A DNA stretch of 64,000 bases, from positions 186,001 through 250,000 of the forward strand of contig NZ_JAKIKT010000002.1 in NCBI RefSeq assembly GCF_023349125.1, given 5' to 3'. Of this stretch, positions 57,969-64,000 are shown one piece after another. The position numbers were made by a program, and so were the translations under genes. The stretch is from Shewanella corallii (lineage in GTDB: Bacteria > Pseudomonadota > Gammaproteobacteria > Enterobacterales > Shewanellaceae). The notes beneath the pieces are model-generated. The model made no database searches and was not told the origin of the DNA. It worked only from the letters and a program-made list of their open reading frames with translations. Position 1 is the first letter of the stretch, and each line of letters starts with the position of its first letter.

Positions 57969-58397
57969 TCAGGGAGCCTCATGGCTCCCTTTTTGATGCC
58001 GGAGCAGCACCCGACAAAGTGCCCGGTAATCCGCCTCACTCAGCATGTCTTTGAATACGATTATCAATCGCTCTTGTCGATCAACTTTAACATAAACAAA
58101 GCACATCAGAGGCATCACATAGCTGCGAGCCAGCTCGCATTCGCTACCATTCAACAACCAGTATTCGCCTTCTTCATCCAGGCTGAGATCAACCTGCCAG
58201 TGCATCAGACGCAAGAATGCCCTGCCCAACGCAGCGACCACCAACACAAACGTCAGCACTTTAAACCAGAGAAAAATATCAGGATAGGCTTTGGGCCAGA
58301 GTAGAAAGCTACTCAGGCACACTGCAGCAACGACCAGAAAACTCAGTCGCTGCTGAATAGAGGAACTTAGATGGAAGTTATGGCGCCGGACGGCCAC
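57969..58397 (-). CDS. ygfX: YgfX family membrane protein
   Basis: 142 residues with two membrane helices near 18-35 and 40-62, followed by a soluble part with LSLDEEGEYWLLNG, typical of the YgfX (CptA-like) family that pairs with SdhE. Proposed start is GTG at 58397, overlapping the sdhE 3' end by 20 bp; no better start with the same frame is visible. The gene is convergent with nadB, and the nadB terminator hairpin lies inside its last codons. In E. coli YgfX has been reported as a toxin to YgfY; that role is not settled. Confidence 0.8.
   Translation of the reverse strand: MAVRRHNFHLSSSIQQRLSFLVVAAVCLSSFLLWPKAYPDIFLWFKVLTFVLVVAALGRAFLRLMHWQVDLSLDEEGEYWLLNGSECELARSYVMPLMCFVYVKVDRQERLIIVFKDMLSEADYRALCRVLLRHQKGSHEAP
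57971..57995 (+). terminator. Intrinsic terminator of nadB, inside the 3' end of ygfX
   Basis: AGGGAGCC (57971-57978) pairs with GGCTCCCT (57983-57990), then T-run on the plus strand. These bases also encode the final residues and stop of ygfX. Confidence 0.8.
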
Positions 58398-58629
58398 GGA
58401 CGGTAATTACCATTTGCGCCAGTTCAGGGTCGGCGCACTGCTCATGCCCCATAAACCAGGCGAACAATTCGGGATCCTCACAAGACAAGAGTCTGGCAAA
58501 TACCTGCTTGTCTTCATCAGACAGGCCTTCATAGCGCTCTTCAACAAAAGGTTGAAACAGTACGTCCAACTCCAGCATGCCGCGGCGACAAGCCCATTTT
58601 ATTCTGGCAGTACTCATTAAATCAGACAC
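58378..58629 (-). CDS. sdhE: FAD assembly factor SdhE
   Basis: Promotes covalent FAD insertion into succinate dehydrogenase. About 83 residues; the family motif WACRRGMLELDVLFQPF includes RGxxELD. Three possible starts exist (ATG 58647, GTG 58629, ATG 58617). Only the GTG has a Shine-Dalgarno, AAGGAG seven bases upstream, so I chose it. E. coli SdhE has 88 residues. Just upstream of ygfX, the usual pair. Confidence 0.92.
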   Translation of the reverse strand: MSDLMSTARIKWACRRGMLELDVLFQPFVEERYEGLSDEDKQVFARLLSCEDPELFAWFMGHEQCADPELAQMVITVRGRPAP

Positions 58630-58705
58630 TTGAAAACTCCTTATCATTATTGTGCTGCAAGTTTAGCAATGCACAGATCTAAAATCGAGCTGGCAAAACC
58701 CCAGT

Positions 58706-58975
58706 TTAGGGTCTGTTGGCCTTTGAAGATGGTTTTTGCAGCCCTTTGTCGTTGTTTTATACAAAGCAACGCGATTGCGGTGTAGTTGTTCTACATAAAT
58801 GAGCGCTAATGCAGTAGAAAGCGACGACAAACGCTGCCCGAAGGGCTCGGCTATACGCGCTTTACTCTTTGTTGCAAGGTATTTGCTTAGGCCCACTAGG
58901 CGGCACACCTTGCGTCGCGACTAAAGCGCGTCTATCTCGAGCAAAATTCAACCATGAAAGGTCAACAGACCCTAA
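58706..58975. mobile_element. MITE-like repeat with 19-bp terminal inverted repeats
   Basis: TTAGGGTCTGTTGGCCTTT (58706-58724) is matched in inverted orientation by AAAGGTCAACAGACCCTAA (58957-58975), one mismatch in 19. The element ends in TA at each side, as expected for a TA target duplication. The interior has no transposase, and contains a 10-bp inverted repeat ACGCGCTTTA (58855-58864) / TAAAGCGCGT (58922-58931). A minus-strand open frame at 58663-58908 crosses the left end and is not believable as a gene. The right end lies 3 bp beyond the nhaR stop codon. Confidence 0.75.
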
Positions 58976-58978
58976 TAA

Positions 58979-59893
58979 TTAATTTTGCAGCGACTTCACG
59001 CGGGCATCTTCTCCCGCAAACAGCTCACTGAAATCATTCTCCAACAAGCGTTTCAATGCCGGATGCTGAATCATTCGCTCGGCAAACATCACATGATACT
59101 CCTGCCGAACCTCATTGGTTTCACCGATAAGCTGAATGTCCTGTGCAAAAATATCCTGCTTATAGATAGCCGGAGCCACAAAGATCCCCTGCTCGAAAAA
59201 GCCAAAAGCCTTCATCATCGCGGAATCATCAAACTCCCCGAGAATATTAACCTTGAGGCCGTTATCATCAAACCAGCGGTAGAGCTGCTGTCCAAGAGAG
59301 GTGCGTTTGGAGGGGATCAGCAAAGGCATAGTTTCCAGACAGGCAGGGAAGTCGCCGGGAACCGCATTGGCGGAGAAAAATCCGATGCCACACTCTCCCA
59401 GCTTTTTGGAAAGGATCTCAGGATACTTAAGTGATTCACCGGCACAATCAGACAGGATCATATCCAGTTTGTGATCCCTTAACCTCTCCATCAAATCGTC
59501 GTGGGTTGCCTCATAACAGGCCAGTCGCATACTGCCATCGGGAGGCACCACTGAGAGCAGGATTCGGCTTGAGAGGGCTTTGGACAGTGCGTCGGCAATG
59601 CCCACTTCAAACAGCACAGACTCATCATCCTGATAGTTGAGCAGATCCAGCATTTCATAGCTTAGGTTGAACATCTTGTCGGCGTAGCGAAATACCAGCT
59701 CACCCAGCTCAGTCGCCTCCAGATTTCTTCCCACCCGGCGAAACAGCTCACCATCCAACCTGCCCTCAAGCGCCCGAATTTGCCCGGTAACAGTCTGAGG
59801 CGCCAGGCACAAAGCGTCAGCGGCCTTGGCTACAGAGCCTTTGCGCTTAACCATCCAGAAATAATACAAGTGGTTATAGTTGAGGTGAGACAT
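58979..59893 (-). CDS. nhaR: LysR-family regulator, NhaR-like
   Basis: 304 residues. N-terminal HTH (about 5-62) with YFWMVKRKGSVAKAADALCLAPQTVTGQIRALEGRL is the NhaR signature; the remainder is the LysR ligand-binding domain. NhaR activates nhaA in response to Na+. The ATG at 59893 gives the family start MSHLNYNHLYYF with AAAGG upstream; the open frame to 59920 is not needed. It follows nhaA and a small gene on the same strand but after a terminator, so it probably has its own promoter. A repeat element is inserted just after its stop. Confidence 0.9.
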   Translation of the reverse strand: MSHLNYNHLYYFWMVKRKGSVAKAADALCLAPQTVTGQIRALEGRLDGELFRRVGRNLEATELGELVFRYADKMFNLSYEMLDLLNYQDDESVLFEVGIADALSKALSSRILLSVVPPDGSMRLACYEATHDDLMERLRDHKLDMILSDCAGESLKYPEILSKKLGECGIGFFSANAVPGDFPACLETMPLLIPSKRTSLGQQLYRWFDDNGLKVNILGEFDDSAMMKAFGFFEQGIFVAPAIYKQDIFAQDIQLIGETNEVRQEYHVMFAERMIQHPALKRLLENDFSELFAGEDARVKSLQN

Positions 59894-59920
59894 GCAACCT
59901 TTCCCTGTTTCAGAGACCAA

Positions 59921-59947
59921 AAAGAAAGCCGCTCGAATGAGCGGCTT
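59921..59947 (-). terminator. Intrinsic terminator downstream of nhaA and its partner gene
   Basis: AAGCCGCTC (59926-59934) pairs with GAGCGGCTT (59939-59947). The minus strand continues TTTCTTTTT. Confidence 0.85.
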
Positions 59948-59977
59948 GGATAATAACTTAATACAGAGTTATTGGCA

Positions 59978-60361
59978 TTAGTTTAGGCGCTGACAATCCA
60001 GCAGGTTACGGACTGCATCATTCAGGGCTTCAATACTGTCAATCTCACCTGAGGTCACAGCTTCTGTTACCGCTGAGACCAGCTCGTCGCGATCTGGAAG
60101 ACGGTCGGCACAGAATCTGCGGTTGGCCTCCTGATAACGCTTACCACCTCGGTACTTCAGCGCTCGGGACTGATAACCATCAGTCTGGATACGCTCACCC
60201 ATGGCGTTGGGCTTGAAAATCAGTGCACCGTCAACAATACCCTCAAGATAAGCCTGACATTTTACTGAGTTGACATCCTGGTTACAGACGCGCAGTGGCT
60301 CAGCCTGGGCCAGGGTGGATAAACCAAACAAACAAGTCGCAGCTAATATTTTTATTTTCAT
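59978..60361 (-). CDS. Secreted Cys-rich protein, possibly Rap1a/Tai-like
   Basis: 127 residues with signal peptide 1-20 (cleavage AQA-EPL). Mature protein has four cysteines at 26, 35, 84 and 123, probably two disulfides, and the pattern [11 protein letters not shown] ... RFCAD ... LLDC that resembles the Rap1a/Tai immunity-protein fold. I am not sure of that family. The ATG overlaps the nhaA TGA (ATGA at 60358-60361), so it is translationally coupled to the antiporter. No effector or type VI gene is nearby. A periplasmic accessory role with NhaA is possible but unproven. Confidence 0.75.
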   Translation of the reverse strand: MKIKILAATCLFGLSTLAQAEPLRVCNQDVNSVKCQAYLEGIVDGALIFKPNAMGERIQTDGYQSRALKYRGGKRYQEANRRFCADRLPDRDELVSAVTEAVTSGEIDSIEALNDAVRNLLDCQRLN

Positions 60362-61533
60362 GCTTTTTCTCCTTGTTCAGGCAAAACTTTCGACAACCAC
60401 AGGTAGCCAATCACTGCTGCCAGCATAGACCCCAGCAAAATACCGAGTCGAGCCAGGTCACCATACCCATTGGTACCATGGGTAAACGCCAGTGAAGCGA
60501 TAAACATGGACATGGTGAAACCGATACCACACATCACGGCAACCGGGAAGATATGGCGCCAGGTAATGCCTTCGGGCAGCTCAGCCAGCTTAAGTTTTAC
60601 CGCGACATAGCTAAACAGCATCACACCGATAGGCTTACCCAGCAACAGGCCTGCAGCAATCCCCAGAGGAACAGGTGAGAACAGAGTATCCAGACTCATG
60701 TTACCCAGTGGCACACCTGCGTTGGCAAACGCAAAGATCGGCAGGATCATAAAGGTGCTCCATGGGTGCAAGCTGTGCTCCAGGCTCTCAGATGGCGAGC
60801 TGCCATCTTTGGCTCGCAGTGGAATCGCAAAGGCGATAATGACACCGGCCAGCGTGGCATGAACCCCAGACTTAAGCACGGCAACCCAGAGAATGGCACC
60901 CACCACACCATAAGGCGCCAGCGAAGTAATTCCCTTGCGGTTAAGGGCAAACAACCCCGTCATCGCAATCGCCGCAATCACCAGACTCAACACCGACAGA
61001 TCCGCACTGTAGAACAGCGCAATAATCACGATAACACCCAGGTCATCAATAATTGCCAGTGCCAGCAAGAACACCTTCAGCGCGACAGGGACGCGGCTAC
61101 CGAGCAGTGCCATGATACCGAGGGCAAAAGCGATATCAGTAGCAGCAGGGATAGCCCACCCCGCACGGGTAATTGGGTCATCAAAGTTAAACAGCAGATA
61201 AAACGCAGCAGGGGCGGCCATGCCGCCAATAGCGGCGAAGGTTGGCAAAGATGCCTTGGATACACTCGACAGTGCACCTTCCAGCAATTCACGTTTCACT
61301 TCCAGACCAATCAGGAGGAAAAACAGCGCCATCAAGCCATCATTAATCCACAGCAGCAAAGGCTTATCTATATCCAGTGCGCCAAAGCGCACCTGCATAT
61401 GGGTATCCAAAAAGCCTTCGTACAACCAAGACAGTGGTGAGTTGGCCATTAACATGGCGAATGCCACGGCAATCAACAGGAGAATACCCCCTGCTGATTC
61501 CTGGCTCAAAAAGTTCCTAATTGCCCTTTCCAT
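60358..61533 (-). CDS. nhaA: Na+/H+ antiporter NhaA
   Basis: Electrogenic inner-membrane antiporter for sodium and pH homeostasis. 391 residues (E. coli 388), about 12 helices. D133 (PAATDIAF), D163 and D164 (AIIDDLGVI) correspond exactly to the E. coli ion-binding residues. It is followed by an overlapping Cys-rich secreted protein and, after a terminator, by nhaR. The upstream 121 bp to thyA should hold its Na+-responsive promoter. Confidence 0.98.
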   Translation of the reverse strand: MERAIRNFLSQESAGGILLLIAVAFAMLMANSPLSWLYEGFLDTHMQVRFGALDIDKPLLLWINDGLMALFFLLIGLEVKRELLEGALSSVSKASLPTFAAIGGMAAPAAFYLLFNFDDPITRAGWAIPAATDIAFALGIMALLGSRVPVALKVFLLALAIIDDLGVIVIIALFYSADLSVLSLVIAAIAMTGLFALNRKGITSLAPYGVVGAILWVAVLKSGVHATLAGVIIAFAIPLRAKDGSSPSESLEHSLHPWSTFMILPIFAFANAGVPLGNMSLDTLFSPVPLGIAAGLLLGKPIGVMLFSYVAVKLKLAELPEGITWRHIFPVAVMCGIGFTMSMFIASLAFTHGTNGYGDLARLGILLGSMLAAVIGYLWLSKVLPEQGEKA

Positions 61534-61654
61534 AAGACACTCCGAAATTTCACAATGTTGTGAGTCTAGCTAAATTTATTTGTTATAAAAAATCGCAAGT
61601 TTCTACCTAAAACATCGGAATTTCCGAGGTATATCCCTATTGCGTGAAAAAAAA

Positions 61655-62449
61655 TCAAATTGCGACCGGCGCCTTAATATGTGGATGTGGGTCATAACCG
61701 CTCAGTTCGAAATCTTCAAACCTGTAATCAAACAGAGATTCAGGCTTACGCAGAATAGTCATTTTCGGCAGCGCTCTTGGTTCCCGACTCAACTGTAGCT
61801 CAGTTTGTTCCATATGATTGGAATATAAGTGAGTATCACCACCAGTCCAAACAAATTCGCCCAACTCAAGGTCACATTGCTGAGCCACCATCATGGTCAA
61901 CAGCGCATAACTGGCAATGTTGAATGGCAGCCCCAGGAACACATCGCAGCTGCGCTGATACAACTGACAGGATAATTTGCCATCAGCGACATAGAACTGG
62001 AAGAAGGCGTGACAGGGTGCCAGGGCCATCTTATCCAACTCAGCCACGTTCCATGCTGACACTATCAAACGGCGGGAATCTGGTTGAGTCTTGATCTGTT
62101 CGATAATCTGGCTGATCTGATCAATGCTGTCACCGGATTGGGTTGGCCAGCTGCGCCATTGAGCACCATACACAGGGCCAAGGTCGCCATTTTCATCTGC
62201 CCACTCATCCCAGATTGATACCTTGTTGTCATGCAGGTATTTCACATTGGTATCGCCGTTCAGAAACCACAACAGCTCATGAATAATAGAACGCAAATGA
62301 CACTTCTTGGTGGTAACCAAGGGAAACCCCTTGTTCAGGTCAAAACGCATCTGATAACCGAAAACGGAACGGGTTCCGGTACCGGTTCGGTCAGACTTGT
62401 CTGTGCCTTTGTCCAGAATATGCTGCATTAAATCAAGATACTGTTGCAT
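61655..62449 (-). CDS. thyA: Thymidylate synthase
   Basis: Makes dTMP from dUMP and methylene-tetrahydrofolate. 264 residues, same as E. coli, with nucleophile C146 in [14 protein letters not shown], and [17 protein letters not shown] near 166-182. The ATG shares one base with the lgt TAA (TAATG), so it is translationally coupled to lgt, as in other gammaproteobacteria. Confidence 0.98.
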   Translation of the reverse strand: MQQYLDLMQHILDKGTDKSDRTGTGTRSVFGYQMRFDLNKGFPLVTTKKCHLRSIIHELLWFLNGDTNVKYLHDNKVSIWDEWADENGDLGPVYGAQWRSWPTQSGDSIDQISQIIEQIKTQPDSRRLIVSAWNVAELDKMALAPCHAFFQFYVADGKLSCQLYQRSCDVFLGLPFNIASYALLTMMVAQQCDLELGEFVWTGGDTHLYSNHMEQTELQLSREPRALPKMTILRKPESLFDYRFEDFELSGYDPHPHIKAPVAI

Positions 62450-63255
62450 TACTTCGCGTCCTGTTTACGGAAAATCAAATACAAACCAAACACAATCATA
62501 GGGATAGACAGGATCTGTCCCATGGTCATAAATCCAAAATAGAATCCCAGCTGGGAGTCAGGCTGTCGCACGGTTTCCACAACACAACGGAAAATACCAT
62601 AGCCCAAAAGGAACATGCCTGAAATCGCCCCAGTCTGACGAGGCTTACGGCTGAAGAAATAAAGCAGCAGGAACAAGGCCACACCTTCAAGCGCAAACTG
62701 GTACAGCTGAGAAGGATGACGCGGCAATGGCCCTCCGCCCGGGAATACCATGCCCCAGGGAACATCGGTTACACGGCCCCAAAGCTCGCCATTGATAAAG
62801 TTACCGATACGGCCAGCACCCAGGCCTATTGGCACAACCGGGGCCACCATATCAGCCACCTGGAAAAAGCTTCTGCCCTGCTTACGGGCAATATAAAGCA
62901 TGGCCAGGATCACCCCAATCAAACCACCGTGGAAGGACATGCCTCCCTGGGTAATCTGGAACAAATAGAAGGGGTTCGCCAGAAATAGATCAAAGTGATA
63001 GAAGATAACATAGCCAATACGCCCGCCAAGTATGACGCCGAGGAAAGCGTAAAACAGCAGGTCGGAAACCTGATCTCTGGTCCATACCCCCTTGGACCTG
63101 TCTGCATAGCGGTTAAGTAACCACATGGCGGCGACAAAGCCAACCAGGTACATAAAGCCATACCAACGTAACGCAGGTTCAAAAGTGTGCCCAAAAATCT
63201 CAAATGGCCCAAAAGACACCATAATCGGGTCAATTTGAGGGAAAGTTAACGCCAT
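62449..63255 (-). CDS. lgt: Prolipoprotein diacylglyceryl transferase
   Basis: Adds diacylglycerol to the lipobox Cys of prolipoproteins. 268 residues, seven membrane helices; key residues H109 ([11 protein letters not shown]) and R149 in [16 protein letters not shown], the family signature. Upstream of thyA with overlapping stop and start, downstream of a TSUP permease gene. Confidence 0.97.
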   Translation of the reverse strand: MALTFPQIDPIMVSFGPFEIFGHTFEPALRWYGFMYLVGFVAAMWLLNRYADRSKGVWTRDQVSDLLFYAFLGVILGGRIGYVIFYHFDLFLANPFYLFQITQGGMSFHGGLIGVILAMLYIARKQGRSFFQVADMVAPVVPIGLGAGRIGNFINGELWGRVTDVPWGMVFPGGGPLPRHPSQLYQFALEGVALFLLLYFFSRKPRQTGAISGMFLLGYGIFRCVVETVRQPDSQLGFYFGFMTMGQILSIPMIVFGLYLIFRKQDAK

Positions 63256-63299
63256 AATTTATCCATTCAGCCCCACAAAGGAGCAACAATATACCAAGA

Positions 63300-64000
63300 T
63301 CAGCCCAGAATTAACTTAATGCCGATCACCATCAATAAGCCTGCAAAAATCTTTTTCAATACTGGTGTTGGCCAGCTGGACGCGGCAGCAACCCCCAGAG
63401 GTGCCACCAATACGGATGAGGTGACAATTCCTGCCAGCGCTGGCAGATAGATATAACCCAGAGTTCCGGAAGGCAGCTCAGGAGTGTTCCACCCTGCGAC
63501 TATGTAACCCAATGTCCCTCCAGTGGCAATAATCAGGCCCATCATAGAGGACAGACCCACAGCAAAGCGCATCTGCATCCCCCAGTAACTGAGCAGTGGT
63601 ACCAGCAGCACGCCACCTCCTATACCCATCAGACCGGCTATCACGGCAATCACGATAGTGACAGGAAAAACCAACCCGTTGCCGGGTAGCCCTTCCCCCT
63701 GGCTGGGCTTTAAGGGAAATGCCATCTGCACGGCCATCAGGATGACAAATATTGCAAACGCTTGCTTGAGTTGCTCTGCCGGTATCAGCTCAGAAACAAA
63801 ACCTGACAACAGGGCACCCAGCAAAATGCCGGGCACCAGGCGATAAAAAATCGGCCAACTGATATTTTGCCGTTTTTGATGGGCTCGAGCAGAAGAGAAA
63901 GAGGTTAGAATAATGGCTGCCAATGAAGTAGCAATGGCAACATGGGGGAGTTGAGAGCTATCTATACCAGCAGAAGGCAAGAGGTACATCAGTGCCGGCA
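63300..64000 (-). CDS. TSUP-family (TauE/SafE-like) permease, 5' end cut by window edge
   Basis: The frame is open to the window edge; about 233 residues are present and the N-terminal 20-40 are missing. Sequence LPHVAIATSLAAIILTSFSSARAH near the start and LMGIGGGVLLVPLLSYWG in the middle are the paired motifs of the DUF81/TSUP family, which export or import sulfite, sulfonates or related anions. About seven remaining helices. An internal ATG at 63989 is not the start. The substrate is unknown. Confidence 0.9.
   Translation of the reverse strand, partial: PALMYLLPSAGIDSSQLPHVAIATSLAAIILTSFSSARAHQKRQNISWPIFYRLVPGILLGALLSGFVSELIPAEQLKQAFAIFVILMAVQMAFPLKPSQGEGLPGNGLVFPVTIVIAVIAGLMGIGGGVLLVPLLSYWGMQMRFAVGLSSMMGLIIATGGTLGYIVAGWNTPELPSGTLGYIYLPALAGIVTSSVLVAPLGVAAASSWPTPVLKKIFAGLLMVIGIKLILG

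Noticed and set aside
58663..58908. 81-codon minus-strand frame inside and beyond the repeat element
   Set aside because: It crosses the left terminal inverted repeat, has no domain and is explained by the repeat itself.
1..64000. CRISPR array, prophage, rRNA or tRNA genes
   Set aside because: No regularly spaced repeats, phage structural genes, or tRNA/rRNA signatures were found by reading the sequence; a tRNAscan/Infernal run would be the decisive check.

Overview
The window is one continuous stretch of housekeeping chromosome from a gammaproteobacterium, most likely of the order Alteromonadales. The evidence is gene order that matches Escherichia/Shewanella/Vibrio blocks almost gene for gene (rpoE-rseABC-lepA-lepB-rnc-era-recO-pdxJ-acpS; rpsP-rimM-trmD-rplS; ffh/ypjD/yfjD; aroF-tyrA; thrABC; lgt-thyA), protein sequences of gammaproteobacterial type, a HlyU-like regulator, and a very large TonB-dependent receptor of the Alteromonadales style. 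I see no rRNA, tRNA, CRISPR array, prophage or complete insertion sequence. Both window ends cut a gene (ileS at the left, a TSUP permease at the right).

Layout. 1-5.5 kb: ileS (partial), ribF, murJ on the minus strand and rpsT on the plus strand. 5.5-11.6 kb: a HlyU-like ArsR regulator, a secreted M28 lipoprotein peptidase, yaaA, a sodium:alanine symporter and an OmpA-like porin. 11.8-14.9 kb: tal-pgi and a DUF3545 miniprotein. 14.9-18.7 kb: a hemerythrin protein and a hybrid kinase/response-regulator pair. 18.8-24.7 kb: nfo and the thrL-thrABC attenuated operon. 25-28 kb: slyD, trpR, cytochrome c', a b561-type cytochrome and raiA. 28.3-36.3 kb: the phenylalanine/tyrosine block, with pheL-pheA, then a small membrane protein and hcp-hcr, then aroF-tyrA. 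36.5-42.6 kb: rpsP operon, ffh, ypjD, yfjD. 42.7-46.6 kb: an Mpo1-like protein and a TonB receptor. 46.7-56.2 kb: acpS back to rpoE. 56.3-64 kb: nadB, ygfX-sdhE, a MITE-like repeat, nhaR, nhaA plus a coupled Cys-rich secreted protein, thyA, lgt and a TSUP permease.

How genes work together. Amino-acid biosynthesis is controlled by attenuation in two places (thr and phe), each with a readable leader peptide rich in the regulatory amino acid and a terminator hairpin. AroF (first shikimate step) and TyrA (tyrosine branch) form an operon, and PheA runs the phenylalanine branch. Stress functions are the sigmaE operon (with a recognisable sigmaE promoter in front of rpoE), the NO-responsive hcp-hcr pair (with an NsrR-like operator), cytochrome c', YaaA, endonuclease IV and the NhaA/NhaR sodium system.

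Most unusual observation. PheA is 617 residues, about 230 longer than the E. coli enzyme. The extra C-terminal part (about residues 410-615) reads as a degenerate DAHP-synthase barrel of the type I-beta/KDPG family that has lost the catalytic Lys, the metal-binding His and the substrate loop. This suggests that a dead copy of the first enzyme of the aromatic pathway has been recruited as a regulatory or docking domain on a branch-point enzyme. Second-tier items are a ~270 bp TIR element, a Cys-rich secreted protein translationally coupled to nhaA, a kinase/regulator pair with an unrecognised output domain, and a perfect 14-bp palindrome in front of the Mpo1-like gene.
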